NCBI RefSeq assembly: GCF_000003605.2
Contig: NW_003135341.1
Coordinates: forward strand, 521,143 to 547,514
Reading direction: 5' to 3'
Length of the DNA: 26,372 nucleotides
Source: Saccoglossus kowalevskii
Lineage: Eukaryota > Hemichordata > Enteropneusta > Harrimaniidae
Part shown: one piece after another, positions 8,990-17,901 of the stretch
Position numbering within the stretch: position 1 is the stretch's first letter
How the letters are laid out: each line of letters opens with the position of its first letter
Position numbers and translations under genes: made by a program
Notes under the pieces: generated by a model
Seen by the model: the letters and a program-made list of their open reading frames with translations, nothing else
What the model was told of the DNA's origin: nothing
Databases searched by the model: none

Positions 8990-9501
8990 GTAAGTGTATA
9001 TCATTGTGCATGTTTGGTCATTTCAGTGACATCATATTTCTACATTAGAAATCCTGTGTAACTTTGTTTGTTTAGAAAACTCGAAGACAAAAATGGCGAA
9101 CCGAACTCGTTAGTGGAGCTATCATCTTTGTGTTACATTCAAAATTGCCACTAGAGCAGAGATTTAAATACTGCTATAAGGGAAATCAAAACCATAGATT
9201 TTTTGGAAATAAGTTTGGATACCTGCTCTTATAATTCGCTCTTTGTCATTCAGCAAATATCAAGAATTTGTAGCGTAATTTTATTCACGAGTACGTGCAA
9301 AGCAGAGTGCGTGGGCATGTCTTGGAGTGAACCATTTGAAATCGTAGGGGTGGTTGGAAAATTGCAATATAGACAGCGAGGAAAAAGCTTCTCAAACTCT
9401 CTTCCAGTCATCCCATGATATCAAATGGTTGACCCCTTACTGAAATGATATTTTCGATGCAAATCAGTTGCGCCATTTTCTAATTTAGGAGCGTTGAACT
9501 T
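8990..9501 (+). other. Left part of predicted Gal3ST intron 3
   Basis: No exon or known repeat was recognised. A 71-codon frame at 9203-9418 starts at TTG and has no supportable splice sites or family resemblance. Confidence 0.35.
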
Positions 9502-10060
9502 GAGATGCTGATATGTTCTAGTGTCGGACATCGAGTTACGAAAACATCAAGTTCCAAAAAAGACCACGCCCATTTTTCATAAACCACGCCCACTTTTGCA
9601 AGTGAGTGAGTAAGTGAGTGAGAGTGAGTGAGAGAGAGTGAGTGAGAGTGAGAGATTGTGTACTAGTAATGTTGAATAACAATTACTGTAGAATACTTTA
9701 TTTTAGCTAGAATTAATTTTCGCTGAAAATACATTTTAGGTGTTTGTATGGAATTTATTTTCACTGATGTTTGGTGAGTTGAATGTAAAATATAGGAAAA
9801 AAGGCATATTCGCTGGATTTTATTTTCACTGACTCATTCATGCAGCGAAAATAGCAAAAATAATTCCAGGCGAAAATAAAGTATTTTACAGTATTTTATT
9901 GTGGTTATAATTAGTACCTACAAATTGTTGGTCTAATTAATCCACATTGATTAGTTGGCGGGGTTAATTAAGTTACTGTGAGCGAGAAAGCAACCCAATC
10001 AGCAGTATTTAGTTACTCGAATTTCAATTAACCCATAACCGAACTTCTAGTTACGGGAAA
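9502..10060 (-). mobile_element. Palindromic GAGTTAC-family element, copy F2 (inverted relative to F1)
   Basis: This copy starts with GAGATGCTGATATGTTC, has AAACCACGCCCACTTTTGC at about 9580, then a GAGT/GTGA array (9600-9655). Next come the reverse complements of F1 tail segments: GATTGTGTACTAGTAATGTT at about 9655, GTGGTTATAATTAG at about 9901 and TTAAGTTACTGTGAGCGAG at about 9968. It is interrupted by the TA-flanked MITE at 9686-9891. The sequence ends with GTTACGGGAAACATAAAACA near 10060. Confidence 0.6.
9684..9893. mobile_element. 206-base MITE with TA target duplication, nested in F2
   Basis: The element spans 9686-9891. Its ends are CTGTAGAATACTTTATTTT and the inverted CTGTAAAATACTTTATTTT (18 of 19 match), flanked on each side by TA. 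The inverted similarity continues inward as TTTTCGCTG and AATTTATTTTCACTGA-like words. The uninterrupted homologous sequence exists at 8047-8060 in F1 (reverse strand reads AACAATTATTTCATTGTGG), showing that one TA was duplicated on insertion. TA duplication and a size of 206 bases suggest a non-autonomous Tc1/mariner-type element. Confidence 0.75.
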
Positions 10061-10073
10061 CATAAAACAGAAT

Positions 10074-10507
10074 GATATGCTGAATTGTTCGAGTTGAACA
10101 TCGAGTTACGAAAACATAGAGTTACAAAAATGACCACACGCCCCAATTTAGAACTCGATGATCAATTAACAGTTAACCAAAGTTACGGGCAACATAAATT
10201 GCTAATGTTGTTTAACGTCCACATTTAGTAACTCTAACAGTTAATCGACTTCGAGTTACCGGCAACATAGATTGCTTGTGTTATTTAACGTTCAAGTTTA
10301 GTGACTTGAATTTTAATACAACGTTAAACAAAACAAAAAATCTATGTTGCCCGTTACTCGAAGTTCTGTTAACTATTAGATGTAATTGAACATCGAGTTA
10401 CAATTTGGGCGCGGTGTCGCAGAAGTGGGTGTGGTTTATGAAATATGGGCGTGGTCACGATGTTTTTGTAACTCGATGTTCGTAACTCGAATAATTCAGC
10501 ATCTCGT
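10074..10507 (+). mobile_element. Palindromic GAGTTAC-family element, copy F3
   Basis: This copy starts GATATGCTGAATTGTTCGAG and ends CTCGAATAATTCAGCATCTC, so its termini are inverted repeats. Inner words AACATCGAGTTAC and GTAACTCGATGTT, and AACATAAATTGC (about 10188) against ATCTATGTTGCCCG (about 10341), extend the palindrome through most of its length. It lies in intron 3, about 130 bases before exon 4. No ORF was seen. Confidence 0.65.
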
Positions 10508-10639
10508 TGGGCTTAGTACCTTTACTAAATATCAGAAGAAAATACTATGTATGTTGTTTTAATCATGGTCGAACAAATAAAACAGAGGTGAACCTCTATC
10601 ACGGGCACCTCCCGTTCTAAATTCATTTCGTTTTTACAG

Positions 10640-11751
10640 ATACAGAAATGTCAGAATTTATCAAATCGGAAGTAGAGAATAATGATGAAGACCAGCCACA
10701 TATATCGCAAATGCAGGACATTACTGGAAACAGTGAAGCAACGAGAGAAAAGACCTGCCGTAAAACAAAAAATGTGATGTTCCTGAAAACGCACAAAACG
10801 GGCAGTGATACGATATCGGAAATAATAATGCGTTTCGGTGACCTGAACAACTTGTCGATGGCATTACCAAGGTTCAGCGACTATGACCTTGCGTACCCAA
10901 ACCTTCCTAGACAAATGATGTTTTTAAAACCAACACAAAACGCGTACAACTTGTTTTTCTTACACACTATCTACAATAAGACATTTTTTGACTTCATAAT
11001 GGCGCCTGAGTCCCAGTACGTAACTATTATACGAGAACCTTTCATGCAATTCCAATCAGCTTTCTCGTTTTTCAAAATCGCCGACGCATTGAATTTAACC
11101 AATACATCTGCGCCTCTGCACACATTTTTAAAACATCACGACACAGTATGGAGTAAAAGAGAACCTCAATTTTTGAAAAACTTCATGTCCTTCGACCTCG
11201 GGTTGCCAACAGCGGACGAGAATAACGTCACAGCTGCTTGGCGATTTATCCAAAAACTTGATTTCGATTACAAATTGGTGATGATAATGGAATACTTTGA
11301 CGAATCAGTTGTGCTGATGAAACGGTTACTGTGCTGGGATTTAAAGGACATCTTGTACATACCGATAAACGCTGGTTGGCGTGTAAAAGCAGTAACACGT
11401 GCAGGGGACCGCGACCTATACAAGAAATTCAGTCCCGTAGATCACCGTTTATACGAACATTTTAACAGCACGTTTTGGAAGAAAGTCTCATCGGAAATAA
11501 ACTTCTCTGAAGAAGTTAGCTATTTTAGAGATATTAACGCAAAGTTCTTACAGTTCTGCAAACAAGTATCGTCGAACGAGACAGTTACATTGACAATACC
11601 TTCTTCGTATTGGTCGGGTTCTTTCATAATCGATTCCGGTTTTTGCTCCAAGTCCAGGATATTTTTGCCAGACTATGTTCATATGTTGAAAAGTAAATTA
11701 TATGACACGGGTGACGCGATATCTAACCCCAAGCTATGGAACATTGTGTGA
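10640..11751 (+). CDS. Gal3ST-family sulfotransferase, exon 4 (catalytic domain)
   Basis: Galactose 3-O-sulfotransferases move sulfate from PAPS to the 3-hydroxyl of galactose on glycolipids or glycans in the Golgi lumen. This exon follows the acceptor TTCATTTCGTTTTTACAG and runs to TGA at 11749. It holds residues 120-489 of the four-exon model (total 1470 bases, 489 residues; human family members are about 420-490). The PAPS 5'-phosphosulfate loop is FLKTHKTGSDT at about 167-177. The 3'-phosphate motif IIREPFMQFQSAF lies at about 249-261. The stretches FDLGLPTAD, MEYFDESVVLMKRLLCW and YEHFNSTFW further downstream are family hallmarks. No inactivating change is seen. Which paralogue or acceptor it uses cannot be told. 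The ATG at 10648 is internal to the exon, not the likely start. Confidence 0.9.
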
Positions 11752-11830
11752 AAGTTTCAGCGTGTAATCATTTCGAGGAAATTATTTCTTCAAATTGTTG
11801 TAAATATATATTTCTTAAACTCTGTACAGT

Positions 11831-11945
11831 TTAAAGCAGCGCTTCCGATTCTCAGCGCGCGTGCGAGTTTTTGCGTTCACGCGTTGTATGCGTAGCATGG
11901 GACGCACATCGAACACGACGTGGTTTGACGGCCATGTCGTTTTAA
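11831..11945 (-). mobile_element. Copy D: TTAA-flanked MITE in the 3' flank of Gal3ST
   Basis: The copy is bounded by TTAA at 11831-11834 and 11942-11945. Read on the minus strand it carries TGGCCGTC, GTCGTGTTCGATGTG, CATACAACGCGTG and, at the far end, GCGCTGC, in the same order as copy C. If the poly(A) signals at 12319-12332 are used, this element is part of the 3' UTR of the sulfotransferase mRNA. Confidence 0.65.
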
Positions 11946-12318
11946 AAATAATATGGTTTTTGTGAATGTCGAACGACGTAGTTGCTAGAACCGAGAATCA
12001 CTGTCTTTGAGTACTGTAAATTTTTTTATAAAAACTTGGACAACTCTAACGTGTCTATTCAGATTATCTATTGAGAAAAGTGCATCGTCCGAGAACTACA
12101 ATAACCTACTGCTTATTCTATTTATTACATTTAGCGGTCTTAGCAGCCTTCCCCATTTTTTAAAATTCTAACATGTCATAATATTCTCACATTTATGTAT
12201 ATTGATAACTTATACGCATATCTATATATCTATTTGTATATTTAATTTAGAGATGAATAATCAACCAAAAAATAATAGTTTTTTTATGTTATTGTATATA
12301 ATTATATGCCTCTTTTAA

Positions 12319-12332
12319 AATAAACAAATAAA
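12319..12332 (+). terminator. Putative polyadenylation signals of Gal3ST
   Basis: Two overlapping-range AATAAA hexamers (12319-12324 and 12327-12332) occur about 570 bases past the stop codon. They end an AT-rich stretch that contains no other feature than MITE copy D. Their use is inferred from position only. Confidence 0.35.
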
Positions 12333-12366
12333 TTAATACATATTAACGCATTTACTTGACATTGGA

Positions 12367-12470
12367 CAGAGTGGACATCGGCAGTTGTCGAAGAAAGAGA
12401 AGCTACGTTCCATTGAAGATGAATTTTACTTTATGTTAGATTGCCCATTATACAAAGATACCCGGCTTTG
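12367..12470 (+). pseudogene. LINE reverse-transcriptase C-terminal remnant
   Basis: One plus-strand frame reads SGHRQLSKKE then SIEDEFYFMLDCPLYKDTR before a TGA at about 12469. The pattern IEDE-x-F/H-F-xx-CPLY-x(2,3)-R is a familiar signature near the C-terminus of non-LTR retrotransposon polyproteins. Only about 35 codons survive and no RT core is present nearby, so this is a dead 3' fragment. The next bases (ATTTATAAAAGACAG) remain AT-rich, without a clear poly(A) tail. Confidence 0.6.
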
Positions 12471-12534
12471 ATTTATAAAAGACAGATATTCCAAAATATC
12501 GTCAAATAATGAACACCAAAAATGTACATGATGT

Positions 12535-12780
12535 AATTAACACGTGAGGCAGGCGACCTGGCGCTGAATAATGCATTAGAACCTTCTATTCGCCTCTCTG
12601 CACAGAAATCTGCTCAAGTTAACCCCAACTGCAGTCAGCATAATTTCTTCAGGCTCCCTTAGCTCTCTACTTTCCACCAGAGGCCCGCCTAAGGCAGTTC
12701 GAGGGATTGAAGATGCCTCCATGCGCAAAACATTCCCAATCGACTTCCACTTGGGCGTCCTAATCCCAACATAATTTATT
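12535..12780. other. No gene seen
   Basis: The segment 12590-12770 is pyrimidine-rich and less AT-rich than its flanks, but has no open frame of note, no splice context and no recognised repeat. Confidence 0.35.
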
Positions 12781-12975
12781 TTGTATGGTTTAATGTTGTC
12801 AGTTAACTGTTAATTGAAGTTTAAGTACTGTAAAACATGTCTTTTTCGCGAATTTAGCGAGAGAGCTGATTCGCTAATTCAAGATGTCGCTAATGAATGA
12901 CTTTATTATAAATTCAAAATGGCCGCCAAACAAAGAAATTAACAATTCGCTAAATCAACATTTCGCTATTACGTC
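12781..12975. repeat. Decayed repeat fragments related to the GAGTTAC and CTGTAAAA families
   Basis: TTTAATGTTGTCAGTTAACTGTTAATTGAA at about 12788 resembles the inner arm of the GAGTTAC family (GTTAACTGTTAATTGAA near 7872). At 12826 TA is followed by CTGTAAAACATG...TTTTTCGCG, resembling the end of the TA-flanked MITE, and TTAGCGA/TCGCTAA words recur in both orientations to 12970. No matching right terminus was found, so boundaries are unclear. Confidence 0.35.
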
Positions 12976-13310
12976 ATTTTACCACAATTCGATAAAATTG
13001 CATAACTAAATTCGAACGTTAAAAAGAACAAAAAATGTTGCCGCAATCTGTTTAAAATCTGATGTATTGTACGGTGTGTATTTTATTTTTTATATTTGTC
13101 TTACTTTTACTATTTTTTTAATTATTTTTGTTATGGTTTTGTTACGTATTTTTGATTCCGTATTTTTTTTAACTATCGTCACACGTGGGTTTTTGAGATT
13201 ACCAAAACTCTTAAAAAACTGCCAGCAAATAAATAATAAATCAAAATAAGATAAAATAAAATAAAAGAAAATGTATAATAAAAATAAATAATTAAACACA
13301 AAATCAGATT
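12976..13310. other. AT-rich low-complexity sequence
   Basis: Runs of T and A, including an AATAAAATAAAAGAAAATG-like tract at about 13240-13300. The opposing 60-70 codon frames here are leucine/isoleucine/phenylalanine-rich artefacts of composition. Confidence 0.5.
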
Positions 13311-13434
13311 GTGTTGCCCGTAACTGGTAATTAATGTTCGAGTTGCTGAATGTGGACGTTCAACAAAAACAATGTATAATGCCAGTAACTCGAAGTTTGA
13401 TTTCGCAAAAGTGGGCGTGGTTTCCGTAACTCAC
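13311..13434. mobile_element. Palindromic GAGTTAC-family element, copy F4, cut by the gap
   Basis: TGTTGCCCGTAACTGG, GTTCGAGTTGC, CAGTAACTCGAAGTTTG and CGCAAAAGTGGGCGTGGTTT are all words of the same family as F1-F3. The copy runs straight into the run of Ns, so its right half is unknown. The gap may have arisen because this palindromic repeat was hard to assemble. Confidence 0.55.
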
Positions 13435-13694
13435 NNNNNNNNNNNNNNNNNNNNNNNNNNNNNNNNNNNNNNNNNNNNNNNNNNNNNNNNNNNNNNNNNN
13501 NNNNNNNNNNNNNNNNNNNNNNNNNNNNNNNNNNNNNNNNNNNNNNNNNNNNNNNNNNNNNNNNNNNNNNNNNNNNNNNNNNNNNNNNNNNNNNNNNNNN
13601 NNNNNNNNNNNNNNNNNNNNNNNNNNNNNNNNNNNNNNNNNNNNNNNNNNNNNNNNNNNNNNNNNNNNNNNNNNNNNNNNNNNNNNNNNNNNNN
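13435..13694. other. Assembly gap of 260 Ns
   Basis: There is no sequence here. The open frames that appear to cross it are meaningless. Confidence 1.
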
Positions 13695-14070
13695 TTTACA
13701 AATCATTACACATAATAAAATTAAATTTAAAATTAGTATCAATTTGTTATTGAATGATTAAGTATTGACTCGCGTTTTGTTTCGCCGCTGTATAGTTCAT
13801 GCCCGACTTGTGTCCATGTGTAATTGCGCCTTCTATCGATCGGTAACCCTTAAATGGCATGTTGACTGTTGTCAATGAGAGCGCCACCATTTTAAAACTT
13901 TGAAGGAAACATGCGCATAAAGACGTCACAAATCAGACCCAGACGGAATTTCAAAAGTAATCTAACTGCGTAGAAACAGATGGTGTTCTACCAGGAAAGC
14001 AGGCTTTTCAGAATATTTAAAGCGAAAATAAGTTGTATGGTCTTTGCGGTTAGTTTATCTGTGTCATATT
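13695..14070. other. No gene seen
   Basis: Ordinary AT-rich sequence to the right of the gap. Two minus-strand frames of 60-68 codons have no family resemblance. Confidence 0.35.
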
Positions 14071-14400
14071 TCAAGAACCGATTATCAGATTTCAATGAAA
14101 CTTGGTACATATATTCTCTGGGATAATGGTCATACCTGATTAGTTTTTGGATGAAACTCGTGCATATTAATGACCTTATTTGCATATAAGTCATCCAATG
14201 TTTACTACTATATTTACAAACTACTCATACGATTTTAATGAAACTTGGTATATAGGTGCTTTGATATAAGCCATATGCATGCTCAGGGTCAAATTATGTG
14301 CTTACTGATTCAATCATAAACTGCATAAATTAAACAGATATCTTGAGTACCACACATCAAATTACAATGAAATTTAGTACATAGCTGCTTTTGGACAATC
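14071..14400. repeat. Diverged tandem repeat with AATGAAACTTGGTA units
   Basis: The phrase GATTTCAATGAAACTTGGTACATA at about 14088 recurs as GATTTTAATGAAACTTGGTATATA at about 14231 and AATTACAATGAAATTTAGTACATA at about 14360, at spacings of 143 and 129 bases. An ATTTGCATAT word sits at about 14178. The same vocabulary (ACTTGGTAC, ATTTGCATAT) appears in the better-preserved element at 15369-16449, so the two are probably related. Confidence 0.55.
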
Positions 14401-15368
14401 CACAGATCGGATTACTTGAGGATAGAATTACCCGTCTTGTATAAATGGGATCATGTGTCCTCCTTGCTGTGCATAAGTGTACTATCAAAAGCACTTTTGC
14501 AGACAAGGACATGAAAATAGTTTTTTAATGGGCCTAATTAATATGCATAACTGTAATGTATTAAGCAATCACATGCAATCAGTGCCATAACAAGGCATTT
14601 GACAAAAGATATGACTAACACCACATTTTCAGGTATGGTCATGTGATCTCATGTATATGTATTCTCAAACAAAGGCAAGTCTGTGGTCAAAATAAGACAC
14701 TCTCAATAATATTGTTGGCAATAAATGCAATTTTTCATTTATGTGAATTAGAGACGGGTAAATATAGTAAATAAAATATTTCGTATGTGTTCTCCATTGC
14801 CTATAATACACTTAGCACACGGGAGTTCTTTCTAAGTGTTATCAACCAGCATTAGACTATGTAGCAATCATATATTTGTCCGCTTCATGAAAGTCCTTTT
14901 TTTTTATCTATCAAAGCAATATTGCAATATTGTGCTAGCACAATAATATTTTTGAAAAAAAGTTGTCTTAAATATAACATTTATTATCTTTTGACTTGTA
15001 TCCGTCAATAATACAACATACAAACTTGATTAATTTTATTATTGACATGACACAGTCCCCGTCATACAATAGTAAACAGAAATGTAACAATTAGTAAGCA
15101 GTTTTGAATTAGAACCTGAAGCGAATAAATGTACCAGTCAATACATGTCAAAGATATGACTTCGGAACAAAGTTCTTTAGAAAAATGGCCGTCAGTCTGG
15201 AATTAAAATCAAATTTGGCAAACAAAATGACAGGTAATTTGTTAGACAACGATGCGAGGTACATATAAATATTATGGACATTTTTTTTTCTATTTCGTTT
15301 GTTATTAATTTTCTTTTAACATTTGACTTTGTTCCATACAAAGGAATTGTGTTAATATAGTGATTATT
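14401..15368. other. No gene seen
   Basis: AT-rich sequence with no supported exon, RNA gene or transposon end. A short inverted AATATTGCAATATTGTGC/GCACAATAATATT-like region occurs near 14920-14950. Confidence 0.35.
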
Positions 15369-16449
15369 AGCCCCCACCCGGGAGGGGCTTGTAGTTTCGC
15401 CTTCGTCAGTCCGTCCGGAGTGATTTCTCGGAGATGGTTGGACCGATTTTTTTTGAAACTTGGTACAAAGACAGAGCGGTCAACCATACATGTGCACGTC
15501 AATTTATTTTCCGATTCGATCAAATATGGCCGACTGGCAGCCATTTTTAATGCCAAAATTCAGTCAAATTCGGTCCTTGTGTGTCCATCGTCATTTCTCG
15601 GAGATGGCTTTATCGATGTTATTGAGACTTGTTACAAAGACAAAGGGACCACCCATACAGATGCACGTTGTTTTACTTTTTGAAATGATGAAATATGGCC
15701 GACTGGCAGCCATTTTGATTGTTAGTCGTGGCTTTTGTCTTCCCATTGATATTTCTCAGAGATGCCTTGACTGATTTCAATAATATTAGGTACAAAGACA
15801 CGGTGAGGAGGTATACATACTCACATGGATTTATTTCCTGATTTGATAAAATATGGCTTCCTGGCGGCCATTTTGAATGTCAAAATCCTGAAAAAAATTG
15901 TTGGTGTGCCCATCATCATCTCTCGGAGATGCCTGGACCGATTTTGTTGAGACTTGGTACAAAGACAGATTGACCACTGGTACAGATGCACATTGATTTA
16001 TTTTTTCAAGGAATCAATTAATGAGCTCATTTGCATATTTAATTATTAATTCGAATTATTGTTAATATCTTGTGAATTAATAGTCCAAATCAGACCAAAC
16101 TTGGTGGAGACTTGATTTGTCAACATAAGATATATTCTATGCAATATTGAGTTTTAATTTATTCAACGAGCTCATTTGCATATTTAATGAATTTTGAATT
16201 TTTGTTGATATCTTGTGAACTAATACTTCATGTATTTGCTATTTAATATTGACTCAATTGAATTTCCATATTCAATTGATTGTGAAGTTTTGTTGAAATT
16301 GATGCGAATTTTACCAAATATAATAGAGATATCCTAGCTGTTAACTTTGAGTAACATACTTTTGATTGTCAACTTAATCTTCCTACCCGATTTTATACAT
16401 ATACATTCAAACTTTATAATTCATAGCCAACTATAATCAAATGGGGGCT
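15369..16449. mobile_element. 1.08-kb repeat element with internal tandem units and inverted ends
   Basis: The element begins AGCCCCCA (15369-15376) and ends TGGGGGCT (16442-16449), exact inverted ends of eight bases. The left end carries CCACCCGGGAGGGGCTTGTA. Inside are four diverged units starting with TTTCTCGGAGATGG-like sequence at about 15424, 15594, 15752 and 15918 (spacing 158-170). Each contains an ACTTGGTACAAAGACA phrase, CATACAGATGCAC and mostly AAATATGGC...GGCAGCCATTTT. The right part has two GAGCTCATTTGCATATTTAAT copies about 140 bases apart, each followed by a TATCTTGTGAA phrase. Open frames over this region follow the repeat, not a gene. The transposon class is unknown to me. 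Confidence 0.65.
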
Positions 16450-16789
16450 GTGTCATCTTCAGATGACTTGTTAATATTATTATTTTGTATTAGAAATCTT
16501 GGAAGGATTAGATGTCGTCAATGATTGTGAGATTTAGAAACTGAAATCCAGACTATAGTTTAATTCATATTGAGTTTCTGGCCAGATGACCCGGTATGTG
16601 TCTTGTGAGGTTATAAAGAGCCACCAAGTTAACGTGCACCTGTTTGTAATCGTTATTCATATTTAAATAGGGTATATTAATCATAGTGCATGTAAAAACT
16701 TTGCTAAATCGACGACATGCTCTCATTAAAGCATACAATGAAGTTAGTATTTGATGGAGTTACTCTGACATGACCCGTGCGAACATATT
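16450..16789. other. No gene seen
   Basis: AT-rich flank between the repeat element and the LINE fragment; nothing supported. Confidence 0.3.
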
Positions 16790-17022
16790 CTAATATGTTA
16801 GATTTTGTAAGATTGTCATTCGAAAGTTGCCTCAATTTAAGCCAATATTTTAGTAGTAGTCCTAGTGTTGTTTTTTTGCAGAAATTTAGAAATGTCCTTT
16901 TTCCAACTTGACATTTGTTCCATTTAACAAAACCATGAATTTCCGAGCCCCATATATATGTACCATAAAGCAAGATAGGTATCACAATTAAATTGAAAAT
17001 TGATTATATGAATGTCAGTATT
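16790..17022 (-). pseudogene. LINE reverse-transcriptase C-terminal remnant, copy 1
   Basis: The minus strand reads IPILLYGTYIWGSEIH, then FLNFCKKTTLGL and LLKYWLKLRQL. This is recognisable as the stretch after the RT core in RTE/Jockey-like LINE polyproteins (typically P-LLYG-x-E-x-WG ... FCK-x-LG ... R--KYW-KL). There is no RT catalytic core in this copy. About 215 bases are closely similar, in the same orientation, to 24117-24346. It is a fragment with no function expected. Confidence 0.6.
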
Positions 17023-17335
17023 TTTTGAGGAAGATGAAGTAACAGGAAGTAACACAGTTACATTTAATGATCAACGGGGACTTAATTAATGTTATTAATT
17101 CTATTCCAGTTTGTATAAAGGAAATGACCAAGTTTCTCACCGGCTCTATGGTCTATGATATATGTATGTATACTAGTTGTCATGGCTACAGGTTAAGGAA
17201 TGCTATCGTTGCTGATTTCTTTACCTTTCTCGCGGTCTGATAATCAATGCTTGTGTTTATGCATGATTACCTGGCTATATGATTGAATTTACAAACTACA
17301 GACTGTATTAGAATTAGAGTGCCACTACGTCATGT
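17023..17335. other. No gene seen
   Basis: Flank to the left of the LTR. Nothing supported. Confidence 0.3.
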
Positions 17336-17889
17336 TGTCATGCTATAGGTAATCATTGCGACTGTTACGTCAATAGGTATTGTAAGAGAAATATTTGAGT
17401 AATTCAGGGACTACTAGTATCTCTCACAATTTATATCACCCTGTAACAAACTGTCGGTGTTCGCGCCAATCAATGGTCGACGATATCGACTCTCACGTAC
17501 GACTCCGGTTCAACACTAACAATAAAAATCTCGCTTGGACGACAACAAGCAACCAGTGCAATCCCATCTGCCGAATAATGGTAACGGGGACGAAATCAAT
17601 GAAAACACACACACCATTCAGGAATAAAACTGCAAAGAACTGTATTCTTCATCGTACCGCTTCAAAACTACAACACACGCTCACTAAAGAAAACTAAGCG
17701 ACTAATAAAGATGACCTCATAATTTTATCATGTGACTTCAAAGTCAGCACGTAATAGGATAAGAGAAAGTATACGCGTACTATTCCCATATATGGATTGC
17801 AATCATGATGTTCCCACGAAAAGTAGGTTTCCAGGGCGAATATACACGACATTATACGAACATATGAGTAACTAAATAATTCCATGACA
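17336..17889 (-). repeat. Probable 3' LTR of the Gypsy element
   Basis: The segment is bounded by TGTCATG (17336-17342) and CATGACA (17883-17889), a perfect seven-base inverted repeat with the canonical TG...CA ends, giving a 554-base LTR. On the minus strand it is directly preceded by the purine tract GGGAGGGAGGAA, which fixes it as a 3' LTR of a minus-strand element. No second copy is visible in the window. The frames read across it (17395-17697 plus and 17885-17694 minus) are not genes. Confidence 0.6.
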
Positions 17890-17901
17890 TTCCTCCCTCC
17901 C
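17890..17901 (-). promoter_or_regulatory. Polypurine tract
   Basis: GGGAGGGAGGAA on the minus strand abuts the TG of the LTR. It is the expected primer site for plus-strand DNA synthesis in LTR retrotransposons. Confidence 0.6.

Noticed and set aside
10648-10650. ATG as the start codon of the sulfotransferase
   Set aside because: It would lack the membrane anchor, and a strong splice acceptor lies eight bases upstream with phase-compatible exons before it.
13372-13761. ORFs spanning the run of Ns
   Set aside because: They are open only because unknown codons are not counted as stops.
15360-15774. Overlapping 83-107 codon ORFs
   Set aside because: They lie within the tandem-unit repeat element and track its repeated DNA phrases in different frames.
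17395-17697. 100-codon plus-strand ORF
   Set aside because: It lies inside the LTR, starts at a non-ATG codon and shows no family resemblance.
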